Positions 17,462 to 26,062 of a stretch of DNA of 64,000 nt are shown here, piece by piece. The position numbers were made by a program, and so were the translations under genes. Every line of letters begins with the position of its first letter. The stretch's first letter is position 1. Location: NCBI RefSeq assembly GCF_019800885.1, contig NZ_JAHVKE010000001.1, forward strand, positions 1,674,001 to 1,738,000. Direction: 5' to 3'. This stretch comes from Maritalea mobilis. GTDB lineage: Bacteria; Pseudomonadota; Alphaproteobacteria; Rhodobacterales; Rhodobacteraceae. The notes beneath the pieces are model-generated. The model ran no database searches and was not told where the DNA came from. It saw only the letters and a list, made by a program, of their open reading frames with translations.

Positions 17462-17800
17462 ATGACGACACTCCGTGCACTCCTCATGCTGGCGTTGGCC
17501 GTGCTTCTCTTGCCGTGGGGGGCTTATACGGGCGCAGCCGCCGAACGAAGGCCCGATGTTGTGGTCTCAGCGAGCGCCGGGCCAGAGACATTCCCCGCCG
17601 AGGTCGTCTCGCTGACATCAACGAAACACTGCCGCACAGCAGTTCTGCCCGGCGCGCCCTGCGGGTCCGATATTCTGCCTGCCGATGACATCGCGCTGCG
17701 CGATACCCCCTCGCGCACCCAAAGCCCTGGCCTCGGGGGTGACCCGACGGTCAAGGGCCGCAGCATGTCTCCCCCACGGTCCCCGCCCCGTCTGTCCTGA
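17462..17800 (+). CDS. small secreted protein, function unknown
   Basis: A 112-residue protein with an N-terminal hydrophobic stretch typical of a signal peptide (ALLMLALAVLLLPWGAYTGAAA). The mature part contains two cysteines 10 residues apart (HCRTAVLPGAPCG) and a Pro/Arg-rich tail. GGAG lies three bases before ATG 17462, which is close; GTG 17453 is an alternative start. No domain is recognised. It sits between an SH3 protein and an L,D-transpeptidase, all on the same strand, so an envelope location is likely. Confidence 0.55.
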   Translation: MTTLRALLMLALAVLLLPWGAYTGAAAERRPDVVVSASAGPETFPAEVVSLTSTKHCRTAVLPGAPCGSDILPADDIALRDTPSRTQSPGLGGDPTVKGRSMSPPRSPPRLS

Positions 17801-17851
17801 TCCGACCACCGGCGCTCCGCGCCTGTTTCCGTCAGATCGAAGGACCACATC

Positions 17852-18556
17852 ATGTTGACCCGTCGAAGCTTCACGTTCCTCTCCTTGGCGAGCGGCCTGA
17901 CTGCCTGTAAGCAACCGCAGGACAACGCCGTCACCCGCGCCGAAAGCGTCTCGGCCGTTCCACCACCACCGCCTATGCCGGATTTCTACGGCGCCATCAC
18001 CGACGAGCCTTTCCCCGTCCCCGCAATCCCACCCGGCAGCGTGCGGCCCGAGTTGTGGCGCCAGGAGGTCGCGAACCCCTGGCCCGACCGTGTGCGCGGC
18101 ACGATCGTCGTCGATCCGGATGCAAGGTTGCTGTTCTTTCTCCAAGGCCCAGACCGCGCGATGCGCTACGGTGTCAGCGTGGGCGCGCAAGGGTTTTCCT
18201 GGAGCGGCACGGCCCGGCTGCAATTCCGCCGCGAATGGCCGCGCTGGAACGTGCCCGAGAGCATGATCGAGCGACAGCCCGAGCTGGAACCCTATTCGGT
18301 GGCGAATGGCGGGATGGACCCGGGCCCCGGCAACCCGATGGGGGCCCGCGCCCTCTACCTGTTCCAGAACGGAGAAGACACGCTTTACCGCATCCATGGC
18401 GGCGCCACACCCGAGGGGTTGGGACAAGCCGTGTCCTCGGGCTGTATCCGCATGCTGGATCAAGACGCGATCGACCTGCATGACCGCGCCATACACGGCG
18501 CGGACGTGATCGTCTTTCCCTCGATACAGGCCAGCGACGCCCCGCCGCTCTACTGA
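17852..18556 (+). CDS. L,D-transpeptidase (YkuD) lipoprotein
   Basis: A 234-residue exported protein. The N-terminus RRSFTFLSLASGLTACK has twin arginines and a lipobox-like LTAC, so it is probably a lipoprotein. After a Pro-rich linker, the YkuD domain (about residues 80-225) shows YRIHGGATPEGLGQAVSSGC followed by IRM, which is the HG...SxGCxR active site with catalytic Cys and His. It should form 3-3 peptidoglycan cross-links or attach proteins to peptidoglycan in the periplasm. Confidence 0.92.
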   Translation: MLTRRSFTFLSLASGLTACKQPQDNAVTRAESVSAVPPPPPMPDFYGAITDEPFPVPAIPPGSVRPELWRQEVANPWPDRVRGTIVVDPDARLLFFLQGPDRAMRYGVSVGAQGFSWSGTARLQFRREWPRWNVPESMIERQPELEPYSVANGGMDPGPGNPMGARALYLFQNGEDTLYRIHGGATPEGLGQAVSSGCIRMLDQDAIDLHDRAIHGADVIVFPSIQASDAPPLY

Positions 18557-18563
18557 CGCGGTC

Positions 18564-18589
18564 CCGCCCCGATCTGTCGGTCGGGGCGG
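18564..18589. terminator. bidirectional terminator-like hairpin between convergent genes
   Basis: CCGCCCCGA (18564-18572) pairs perfectly with TCGGGGCGG (18581-18589) around an eight-base loop. It fills the 41-base space between the L,D-transpeptidase and M3 peptidase stops. There is no T-tract on either side. Confidence 0.5.
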
Positions 18590-18597
18590 CGCAATCC

Positions 18598-20616
18598 TCA
18601 GGCCGCGTCCAGCAGACCCCGCCCCTTGAGCAGGGCCTCGACCCCCGGCATCCGACCGCGGAACGCGGTATAGAGAGCATCTGCCTCGGCCGAGCCGCCG
18701 GCGGACAGGACATGCTGTTCCAATTTGGCGGCAAGGGTTGCGTCGAACGGATCGCCGACCTCTTCGAAGGCGGCGAAGGCGTCGGCGTCCATCACCTCGG
18801 ACCACATGTAGCTGTAATAACCCGAGGAATAACCGTCGCCCGCGAAGACATGGGCGAAATGCGGCGTGGCATGGCGCATCCCGATCGCGTGCGGCATCCC
18901 GATCCGCGCAAGGGTGTCGGCCTGCGCCGCTATCGGGTCGGCGGGCGCGGCGCCATCATGGAAATCGAGATCGACCAGCGCGGAGGCCACATACTCGACC
19001 GTCTGGAACCCCATGTCATAGGTCTGTGCCGCCAGCAGGCGATCCAGCAACTCCCGCGGCATGGCCTCGCCCGTCTTGGCGTGGCGGGCGTGTTTTTCCA
19101 GCACTTCGGGCACCTCCAGCCAGTGTTCGTAAAGCTGGCTGGGCAGTTCCACGAAATCGCGCGCGACGCTGGTGCCGCTGATCGAGGCATAGGTCACGTC
19201 CGACAGCATCTGGTGCAGCGCGTGGCCGAACTCGTGGAACAGCGTGCGCGCGTCGTCGTAGGACAGAAGCGCCGGGTCGCCCTTGGCAAAGTTGCACACG
19301 TTCACCACGATGGGCCGCACCTCGCCGCCCAGTTTCTTCTGGCTGCGCATGGCCGAGCACCACGCACCCGAGCGCTTGGAGCCGCGCGCGAAATAGTCGC
19401 CGATGAACACGGCCATGTGCCGCCCGTCACGCGTGACCTCCCAGGCCCGTGCATCGGGGTGATAGAGCGTGACGTCGAGCGGCCGGAACTCCAGCCCGAA
19501 CAGGCGGGTCGCGCAATCGAAGGCGGCGTCGATCATCGCGTCGAGTTGGAAATAGGGCTTCAACTCCGCCTCATCGAGGTCATGCTCGGCCAGTCGCCGT
19601 TTCTCGGCGTAGTAGCGCCAATCCCACGGCTCCAGCGGACCGTTCACGCCATCCTCGGCCATCATCTTCGCCAGCACATCCGCATCGGCCTCGGCCGCGG
19701 ACTTGGCGGGCGACCAGACGGCCATCAGCAGGTCGCGCACCGCCTCGGGCGTGCCGGCCATCTCGGTTTCCAGCTTGTAGGCCGCGAAGCTCTCGTAGCC
19801 GAGCAGCTTGGCGCGTTCGTCGCGAAGCGCGAGGACCTCGGTCGCGATGCCCCGGTTGTCGGTCTCACCGCCGTTCATCCCGCGCGCGGCCCAGGCGCGA
19901 TAGGCCGTCTCGCGCAGGTCGCGTCGGGGCGAGAATTGCAGGAACGGCACGATCAGCGACCGCGACAGCGTCACGACCGGGCCATTCGCGCCCTTCTCCT
20001 CGCCCGCCGCACGCGCGGCGCTGACCACGAAATCGGGCAGGCCTTCGAGGTCTTCTTCGGCAAGCTCCATGAACCATCCCGCCTCGTCGGCCAGCAGGTT
20101 CTGCGTGAACTCAGTCCCAAGCACGGACAGGCGGCTTTTGACCTCGGTCAGCCGTTCCCGCGCCGCGCCTTCCAGCGCGGCGCCCGAACGAACAAACCCG
20201 CGATGGGTCAGGTAGAGGACGCGCATCTGCTCGGCGCTCAAGCCCAGGGTATCGCGCCGCTGCCAGAGGTCGTCGATCCGGCGGAACAACGCCTCGTTGT
20301 TCACGATCTCCGAGGAATAGGCCGAGAGTTTCGGCGCGAACGCGCGCTGCAATTCCTGGCGTTTGGGGTTCGAATCCGACCCGGCCAGGTTGAAGAACAC
20401 CCCCGCCACCCGGTCGAGCGTTGCATCGGCCAGTTCCAGCGCCTCGATCGTGTTGGCGAAGGTGGGCGGCTCGGGTGCCTCGGCAATCGCGCGGATCGCG
20501 GCGCGCCCGTCCTCCAGCGCGGCCTCCATGGCCGGGCCGAAATGCGCATCCTCGATCTTGTCGAAGGGCGGCAGGTCGAACGGCGTGTTCCAGTTTTCAA
20601 GCAGCAGGTTGGTCAT
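18598..20616 (-). CDS. M3 family metallopeptidase (oligopeptidase A / dipeptidyl carboxypeptidase type)
   Basis: A 672-residue cytoplasmic zinc peptidase without a signal peptide. The N-terminus FDLPPFDKIEDAHFGPAMEA is typical of the PrlC/Dcp branch. The active site DDARTLFHEFGHALHQML (HExxH, about residue 455) is followed by the third-ligand region VELPSQLYEHWL, and AAQTYDMGFQTVEYVASALVD and GYSSGYYSYMWSEVMDADAF complete the family pattern. It degrades short peptides. It lies 112 bases downstream of an amino-acid ABC permease gene, a gap that contains the hairpin GGGGGTC-AA-GACCCCC. Confidence 0.93.
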   Translation of the reverse strand: MTNLLLENWNTPFDLPPFDKIEDAHFGPAMEAALEDGRAAIRAIAEAPEPPTFANTIEALELADATLDRVAGVFFNLAGSDSNPKRQELQRAFAPKLSAYSSEIVNNEALFRRIDDLWQRRDTLGLSAEQMRVLYLTHRGFVRSGAALEGAARERLTEVKSRLSVLGTEFTQNLLADEAGWFMELAEEDLEGLPDFVVSAARAAGEEKGANGPVVTLSRSLIVPFLQFSPRRDLRETAYRAWAARGMNGGETDNRGIATEVLALRDERAKLLGYESFAAYKLETEMAGTPEAVRDLLMAVWSPAKSAAEADADVLAKMMAEDGVNGPLEPWDWRYYAEKRRLAEHDLDEAELKPYFQLDAMIDAAFDCATRLFGLEFRPLDVTLYHPDARAWEVTRDGRHMAVFIGDYFARGSKRSGAWCSAMRSQKKLGGEVRPIVVNVCNFAKGDPALLSYDDARTLFHEFGHALHQMLSDVTYASISGTSVARDFVELPSQLYEHWLEVPEVLEKHARHAKTGEAMPRELLDRLLAAQTYDMGFQTVEYVASALVDLDFHDGAAPADPIAAQADTLARIGMPHAIGMRHATPHFAHVFAGDGYSSGYYSYMWSEVMDADAFAAFEEVGDPFDATLAAKLEQHVLSAGGSAEADALYTAFRGRMPGVEALLKGRGLLDAA

Positions 20617-20728
20617 GGGGACATCCTCGGTTGCGTTTCACCAGACATAGGCCACCCCGCCCCCGGCTGCGAGACGGGCGGCGAAAAATCCAGCCGATGC
20701 CACCGGGCGCCCAAGGCGCGACGGGGGG

Positions 20729-21541
20729 TCAAGACCCCCGGCGCGCCTGCCCCCCTCCCTCGCGCAAACGCCGCTCCAACCGGCGCAGCAGCAGCGACAG
20801 GGTCACCGTCATCGTCAGGTAGATCAGCGCGACCACGTTATAGGTCTCGAAATAGCGAAAGTTCGACGCTGCCGTGACCTTGCCCAGTTGCGTCACGTCG
20901 AGGACGCCCAGGACCGAGACCAGTGAACTGTCCTTCACCATGGCGACGAAATCATTGCCCAGCGGCGGCAGGATCGTGCGGATCGCCTGCGGAAAGACGA
21001 TATGCCGGAACCGCTGCCAGCGGTTCAGGCCCAGCGCCTGTGCGGCCTCGATCTGGCCGGGATCGACGGATTGCAGGCCCGCGCGGAACACCTCGGCGAT
21101 GAAGGCGGAATAGCCGATCGCAAGGGCGATGATCGCCCGCCAGAGGAGCGGGAAATCCCGCGTGCGGATCGTGGCCCAACCGATCTCCTCGGCCAGCCAG
21201 TTATAGCCCGCCACCAGTGCAGGCGCGAAAACGAAGGCGACGTAGAGCAGCAGAACCAGGATCGGGATGCCGCGCACCACCTCGATGTAGAACCGCGCCA
21301 CCTGCCGGAGCAGCAGCGCCCGCGACAGGCTCATCACCGCCATCAAAAGGCCCATGGCCGAGGCCATCGCGAACCCCACCAACGTCACCATGATGGTGAT
21401 CAGGATGCCCCGGCGCAGCGTGTCCAGCACCTGCAGGTACATCTCGTCGGTCGCGATGCGCCACGCGGCCACGCCGCCCAGCAGCGCAAGCGCCACCAGC
21501 CACCACGGAAAGTCACGGTCGGGGGGAGAGGTCGGGATCAT
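20729..21541 (-). CDS. polar amino acid ABC transporter permease
   Basis: A 270-residue membrane protein of the His/Glu/Gln (HisMQ) permease family. The segment RFYIEVVRGIPILVLLLYVAF is the family start of the conserved core, and the EAA loop reads GLQSVDPGQIEAAQALGLNRWQRFRHIVFPQAI. KDSSLVSVLGVLDVT follows as expected. It lies 56 bases downstream of the binding-protein gene with a hairpin between. No second permease or ATPase lies beside it. Confidence 0.92.
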   Translation of the reverse strand: MIPTSPPDRDFPWWLVALALLGGVAAWRIATDEMYLQVLDTLRRGILITIMVTLVGFAMASAMGLLMAVMSLSRALLLRQVARFYIEVVRGIPILVLLLYVAFVFAPALVAGYNWLAEEIGWATIRTRDFPLLWRAIIALAIGYSAFIAEVFRAGLQSVDPGQIEAAQALGLNRWQRFRHIVFPQAIRTILPPLGNDFVAMVKDSSLVSVLGVLDVTQLGKVTAASNFRYFETYNVVALIYLTMTVTLSLLLRRLERRLREGGGQARRGS

Positions 21542-21554
21542 CGGGCAATGAAAA

Positions 21555-21577
21555 CGCCGGCCCGCGCGGGACCGGCG
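21555..21577 (-). terminator. attenuator-like hairpin between binding protein and permease
   Basis: On the minus strand CGCCGG-T-CCCGC pairs with GCGGG-CCGGCG (21577 to 21555) with one bulged base and is followed by GTTTTC. Placed between a binding-protein gene and its permease, it may lower expression of the downstream gene. Confidence 0.55.
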
Positions 21578-21597
21578 CCTTTGTCATGGAGCGTTGC

Positions 21598-22389
21598 TTA
21601 CTCGCCCAGCACGTACTCGACGAACCAGCGCTGGTCCAGTTCCTCAAGCGTGCCGTCGGCGCGCATCGACTCGATGGCGGCGTTGAAAGGTTCGACCAGG
21701 TCCGAGCCGTTTGGAAAGATGAAGCCGAATTCCTCGGTGCCCAGCGGTTCGCCCACCATCATCAGCGCATCGGGATTGGCGTTGACATAGCCCTGGCCCC
21801 CGGCGCTGTCGGCCAGCACCATGTCCACATCGCCCGATATCAGCGCCTGGATCGCGGCGGGGATGGTTTCGACCAAGACAAGGCGCGGGTTGGCCTCGTT
21901 GCCGTCCAGCACGTCATAGACGCCCACGTAGAAGGGTGTCGTGCCCGCTTGCGTGCCAAGCAGCAGGTCCTCGTCGGCGGCGAACCCGGCGGCATCCTCG
22001 AACCGGTCCTCGTCCGCGCGCACCAGCATGCGCATCTGGCTGACCATGTAGGGTGCGCTGAAATCGACCAGTTCGTCACGGTCTTCGCGGATCGTGATGC
22101 CGGTCATGCCCATGTCGTACTGCCCCTCGGCCACGGCCGGGATCATGGCGTCCCAACTGATATTCTCGATGATGGGCGTGATGTTGATCCGCTCGGCGAT
22201 GATCGCCAGCGCGTCGTATTCCCAGCCGATTTCATGGCCCGAGGCCGGGTCGATGAATTGCAGCGGCGGGTAGGCGTTTTCGGTCACGACGACCACCTCG
22301 CGCCCTTCGAGGTCGGGCAGGTCCTGCGCGGTGGCGGCAAGGGGGGCGATCAGGCCGAACGCGGTCAGCGCGGCAAGGAAACGGAACAT
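21598..22389 (-). CDS. amino acid ABC transporter substrate-binding protein
   Basis: A 263-residue periplasmic protein of family SBP_bac_3. The start at 22389 has GGGAG six bases upstream and gives a signal peptide [22 protein letters not shown]. The mature sequence shows [53 protein letters not shown] and [14 protein letters not shown], the typical ligand-contact blocks for polar amino acids. Which amino acid is bound cannot be told. Confidence 0.92.
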   Translation of the reverse strand: MFRFLAALTAFGLIAPLAATAQDLPDLEGREVVVVTENAYPPLQFIDPASGHEIGWEYDALAIIAERINITPIIENISWDAMIPAVAEGQYDMGMTGITIREDRDELVDFSAPYMVSQMRMLVRADEDRFEDAAGFAADEDLLLGTQAGTTPFYVGVYDVLDGNEANPRLVLVETIPAAIQALISGDVDMVLADSAGGQGYVNANPDALMMVGEPLGTEEFGFIFPNGSDLVEPFNAAIESMRADGTLEELDQRWFVEYVLGE

Positions 22390-22458
22390 GGCGGAACTCC
22401 CAGGCTGGTTTTGGCCCGAGTATGCCTGCGCGCGCGGCCCGGGCAAGGGGAAGCGCGC

Positions 22459-23514
22459 CTAGAGGTCGCCACAGACCTGGCAATCAGCCCGGCGCTGCAT
22501 CCGAACCGTGCGGGTCTCGGCATGGAGTGCATCGTAAATCAGCATCCTCCCCCGCAGGCCGTCGCCCGCGCCGCAGATCTCCTTCACAGCCTCCAGCGCC
22601 ATCATGGAGCCGACCACCCCCGGCAAGGCGCCGATGACACCGGTCTCGGCGCAGGTCGCCGCAAGGCCCGGTGCCGGCGCCTCGGGAAAGACGCAGGCCA
22701 TGCAGGGGGCACCCCCCGCCGGATCGTAGAGGGTCACCTGCCCCTCCCACGCCGAGATCGCCCCCGCGATCACCGGGCGGCCTGCGGCCACCGCCGCGCG
22801 GTTGACCAGCGCGCGCACCTCGAAACTGTCGGTGCCGTCGAGGATCAGATCGTAATCGCCGAACAACTCCTCGGCGATGTCCGCGCTCAATTGGCGATTG
22901 TAGGGCCGCACGTCGATGCGCGGGTTCAGCGCCCTCATCGCGATCTCGGCGGAAAACACCTTGGGCATATCCTGCCGCGCGTCGGTATGGATCACCTGCC
23001 GCTGCAGGTTCGACAGGCTGACGACATCATGGTCGATCACGCCGATCCGGCCCACACCCGCCGCCGCGAGATAGAGCAAAGCAGGCGACCCAAGGCCACC
23101 GGCGCCGACGACCAGAACCTTGGCGTTCTTCAGCGCCAGTTGTCCGCCGCCGCCGATATCGGGCAGCGTGATGTGGCGGGCGTAGCGTTCCAGTTCCTCG
23201 CCCGTGAAGGGGCCAGAGGGCTCCTGCGCCGTGCCGTCATTGCGCGCGGCCTCGACCGCTTCGGCGCGGCCCCGAAGGCGGGATAGCCCGGCGCGGTAGA
23301 TCAGGATCAGCACGAACGCCCCGCCCAGGAGCAGCCACAAGGCGGGCGAGCCGCCCGTCATCTCGCGCAAGGGATGGCCCGCGGGCAGCGCCACCTGCAC
23401 GCCCAGAACCGCCACGTAGAGCAGCCCGACCATGTAGAGCCGCGCCTGAACCGGGGTCTTCATCAAGGCCCCGACGCCCCAGAGCGCCCCTGCGAGGAGA
23501 AAGACGAACAGCAT
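22459..23514 (-). CDS. moeB: MoeB/ThiF/HesA-type adenylyltransferase with N-terminal membrane segments
   Basis: A 351-residue protein. The first 80 residues contain about three hydrophobic segments (1-18, 26-45, 58-76), an extension absent from E. coli MoeB. From about residue 105 the ThiF fold shows LERYARHITLPDIGGGGQ, the nucleotide loop VLVVGAGGLGSPALLYLAAAG, SNLQRQVIHT and the catalytic-loop region CMACVFPEAP, with a zinc site from CMAC and CQVC near the C-terminus. It should adenylate the C-terminus of a sulfur carrier (MoaD or ThiS) for molybdopterin or thiazole synthesis. The start overlaps the dut stop as TGATG. Confidence 0.85.
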   Translation of the reverse strand: MLFVFLLAGALWGVGALMKTPVQARLYMVGLLYVAVLGVQVALPAGHPLREMTGGSPALWLLLGGAFVLILIYRAGLSRLRGRAEAVEAARNDGTAQEPSGPFTGEELERYARHITLPDIGGGGQLALKNAKVLVVGAGGLGSPALLYLAAAGVGRIGVIDHDVVSLSNLQRQVIHTDARQDMPKVFSAEIAMRALNPRIDVRPYNRQLSADIAEELFGDYDLILDGTDSFEVRALVNRAAVAAGRPVIAGAISAWEGQVTLYDPAGGAPCMACVFPEAPAPGLAATCAETGVIGALPGVVGSMMALEAVKEICGAGDGLRGRMLIYDALHAETRTVRMQRRADCQVCGDL

Positions 23515-23981
23515 CAGCCGACCCCGGTCGACCCGAAGCCGCCCGCGCCGCGGTCGGTATCGGGCAAGGCGCTTACCACGTCAAAGCGCGCCTGGGCGAC
23601 CGGCGCGATCACCGCCTGCGCGATCCGGTCGCCATGGCCGATCCGGAAAGACTCTTCCCCGAGGTTGATCAGGATCACCCCCAGCGGCCCGCGATAATCG
23701 GCGTCAATCGTGCCCGGCGTATTGACCAGCGTCACGCCATGTTTCAGCGCAAGGCCCGAGCGTGGACGAACCTGCATCTCGTAGCCTTCGGGGATGGCGA
23801 CCCGCAGGCCCGTGGGCACCAGCGCGCGCGCCATGGGGGCAAGGGTCAAGCCCGCATCCCGCCGCTCGGCTTCGAAATTCGCGCGCACATCGGCCCCGGC
23901 CGCGCCCGCCGTCGCATAATCCGGCAGCGCGATATCCGGATCGGCCCAATCTTCGCGCATGATATCGACCGTAACGTTCAC
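23514..23981 (-). CDS. dut: dUTP diphosphatase
   Basis: A 155-residue homotrimeric dUTPase. Motif 1 is [14 protein letters not shown], motif 2 [12 protein letters not shown], motif 3 [20 protein letters not shown] with the catalytic Asp and Tyr, motif 4 [12 protein letters not shown] and the glycine-rich motif 5 [13 protein letters not shown] at the C-terminus. It hydrolyses dUTP to dUMP, keeping uracil out of DNA. The stop shares one base with the start of the MoeB-like gene, and coaBC lies 54 bases upstream, a common alphaproteobacterial order. Confidence 0.97.
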   Translation of the reverse strand: MNVTVDIMREDWADPDIALPDYATAGAAGADVRANFEAERRDAGLTLAPMARALVPTGLRVAIPEGYEMQVRPRSGLALKHGVTLVNTPGTIDADYRGPLGVILINLGEESFRIGHGDRIAQAVIAPVAQARFDVVSALPDTDRGAGGFGSTGVG

Positions 23982-24035
23982 CCGTTACCTCCGTCTTCGG
24001 TGTTCAGTCGCCCCAACGGACGCGGACACGCCGCC

Positions 24036-25232
24036 CTAGTCCAACGCCTCGGCGATACGTAGGGCCAGACGGCGCGCTGTCTCGTGTTTCGACAGGCGCG
24101 GCCAGGTTTCGGCCCCGTCGGCGGTGATCAGGGTCACCGCATTCTCGGCCCCGCCCATGATCCCCGTCTCGGGCGAGACATCGTTGGCGACGATCCAGTC
24201 ACAGCCCTTGCGCGCGCGTTTCTCGGTTGCGTGGCGTTCCACGTCATGGGTTTCGGCGGCGAACCCGACCACCAGCTTGGGGCGGCCGGCCTGCAACTGG
24301 CTGACACTGGCGAGGATGTCGGGATTCTCGGCAAATTCCAGCGCAGGCAGGCTGCCGCTTCCGTCCTTTTTCATCTTTTGCCCGGCGGCATTGGCCACCC
24401 GCCAATCGGCGACGGCCGCGGCGAAAACGGCGACATCGGCGGGCAGGACCGTGTTGACGGCTTCGGCCATCTCCTGCGCGGTTTGCACCGGGATCACCTC
24501 GACGCCCGCGGGCGGCGGCACGTCGGCTGGCCCGGTCACGAAACTGACCCGCGCGCCCAGGTCGCGCAGCGCGGCGGCGATCGCCGTACCCTGTGCACCG
24601 GAGGACCGGTTGGCGATATAGCGCACCGGGTCGATGGGCTCATGCGTCGGACCAGATGTCACCAGCACATGCCTGCCCTTGAGCGGCCCATCGCCCAGCG
24701 CCGCCTCGACCGCCTCGACGATCTCGGGCACCTCGGCCATGCGGCCCGGCCCGAATTCACCGCAGGCCATGTTGCCCTCGTTTGGGCCCACGACGAGGAT
24801 ACCGTCGCCCTCCAGCGTCGCGAGGTTGCGCCGGGTCGCCGGATGCTCCCACATGCGCAGGTTCATCGCGGGCGCGATCAGCACGCGCTTGTCGGTCGCC
24901 ATCAGAAGGGTCGAGGCAAGGTCGTTGGCAAGCCCGGCGGCCATCTTGCCCATCAGGTCGGCCGTGGCCGGCGCGACCACCACCAGATCGGCGGCGCGGC
25001 TGAGTTCGATATGGCCCATCTCCGCCTCGTCCGTCAGGTCGAACAGGTCGCGATAGACCTTTTCGCCAGCCAGCGCCGAGGCCGACAAAGGGGTGACGAA
25101 ATGCTCGGCGGCGGGCGTCAGAACCGGGACGACCGAGGCCCCGCGCTCTCGCAGCCGCCGGATCAGATCGAGCGATTTGAAGGCCGCGATACCGCCGCCG
25201 ATAATCAGGAGAATTCGCTTGTCCGTCAGCAT
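24036..25232 (-). CDS. coaBC: bifunctional phosphopantothenoylcysteine decarboxylase/synthetase
   Basis: A 398-residue enzyme of coenzyme A synthesis. The N-terminal CoaC flavodoxin-like half (residues 1-185) has the start KRILLIIGGGIAAFKSLDLI, the catalytic His in GHIELSRAADL, the PATADLMGKMAAGLANDL motif and the Cys in GNMACGEFG. The C-terminal CoaB half begins KGRHVLVTSGPTHEPIDPVR, followed by ANRSSGAQG and, further on, WRVANAAGQKMKK. It condenses phosphopantothenate with cysteine using CTP and decarboxylates the product. Length is normal. Confidence 0.97.
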   Translation of the reverse strand: MLTDKRILLIIGGGIAAFKSLDLIRRLRERGASVVPVLTPAAEHFVTPLSASALAGEKVYRDLFDLTDEAEMGHIELSRAADLVVVAPATADLMGKMAAGLANDLASTLLMATDKRVLIAPAMNLRMWEHPATRRNLATLEGDGILVVGPNEGNMACGEFGPGRMAEVPEIVEAVEAALGDGPLKGRHVLVTSGPTHEPIDPVRYIANRSSGAQGTAIAAALRDLGARVSFVTGPADVPPPAGVEVIPVQTAQEMAEAVNTVLPADVAVFAAAVADWRVANAAGQKMKKDGSGSLPALEFAENPDILASVSQLQAGRPKLVVGFAAETHDVERHATEKRARKGCDWIVANDVSPETGIMGGAENAVTLITADGAETWPRLSKHETARRLALRIAEALD

Positions 25233-25261
25233 GATCCCGTCCCCGTCTGCCGCGCGGCAGG

Positions 25262-26026
25262 TTAGGTGGCGGCCCCGACTGGGGCAATGCCGAATTGCGG
25301 CACCAGCGGACAGGCCCCGTCCGCGCCCATTTCGTTCCGCAGGGCCAGCAGCGCATCGAGATCACCGCCCAGCCGCTCCAGGGCCAGCGTGACGCAGACC
25401 CGTTCCTGCGGGTAGCTTCCAAACGCCTCTCGCGGCAGGGGACGCCCATGGCTTGCCCGGGCGACCATGTCGGGCGTGGCCGGACCCAGCGCGACATAGT
25501 CGGCAAATCCTTCGTTGATCCAGCGCGGGATGCGCGGCACGGCAAAGCGGCCTGCGTAGCGCGACAGTTGCAGATGCGTCGCCTCGTGCACGATGTAGTA
25601 GCTGAGCGTGCGCGGCGGCGGCACCGCTTGGCCCGCGCGCACCAGCTGGTTCCGGTCGAAATCCGCGTGGCGCAAGAAGATGTTGTCGAGCGACGCCACC
25701 GGGTAGGTCAGGCCGGAGGCACGCGGGGACCCCGCAAAGAAGACCCGAAGCGCCAGACCGTCCTCGACCAGCCAGACATGAACCTCTTCAGGCGGGCCAA
25801 GGGGCGAGGCCGCCAAGAGCGCCGTCACCTCCTGGCCCATGACCTCGGCCGAGGGCGGCAGCGGCACGTCCGAGTGGAAGGTCAGCGCCCCACCCGTTCG
25901 CTCATGCGAGAACAACGGCGCAGGCCATGCGATCAACGCGATCATCGCGGCATAGACAGCGAGGACCGTGACAAATCCGATCAGGCTTAGCCGGAAAAGG
26001 CCCTGGACAAAGCGCGCATAGCTCAT
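25262..26026 (-). CDS. membrane-anchored HExxH (gluzincin-like) metalloprotein
   Basis: A 254-residue protein with one N-terminal transmembrane segment (about residues 10-32) and a periplasmic domain. YYIVHEATHLQLSRYAG provides an HExxH zinc motif, and WINEGFADYVALG about 25 residues later provides a gluzincin-type third ligand Glu (NEGxA). The pattern resembles the peptidase MA-like superfamily, so a zinc peptidase is likely, but no substrate or close named family is recognised. It lies 29 bases upstream of coaBC and 36 bases downstream of the ChaN-like gene on the same strand. Confidence 0.68.
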   Translation of the reverse strand: MSYARFVQGLFRLSLIGFVTVLAVYAAMIALIAWPAPLFSHERTGGALTFHSDVPLPPSAEVMGQEVTALLAASPLGPPEEVHVWLVEDGLALRVFFAGSPRASGLTYPVASLDNIFLRHADFDRNQLVRAGQAVPPPRTLSYYIVHEATHLQLSRYAGRFAVPRIPRWINEGFADYVALGPATPDMVARASHGRPLPREAFGSYPQERVCVTLALERLGGDLDALLALRNEMGADGACPLVPQFGIAPVGAAT

Positions 26027-26062
26027 CCGACCGAAATGGCGACGTCACGCGCGCGGCACAAG

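Noticed and set aside
18712-20877. A 721-codon frame on the + strand opposite the M3 peptidase
   Set aside because: The minus-strand frame has the full HExxH peptidase pattern. The plus-strand product has no domain and an improbable composition.
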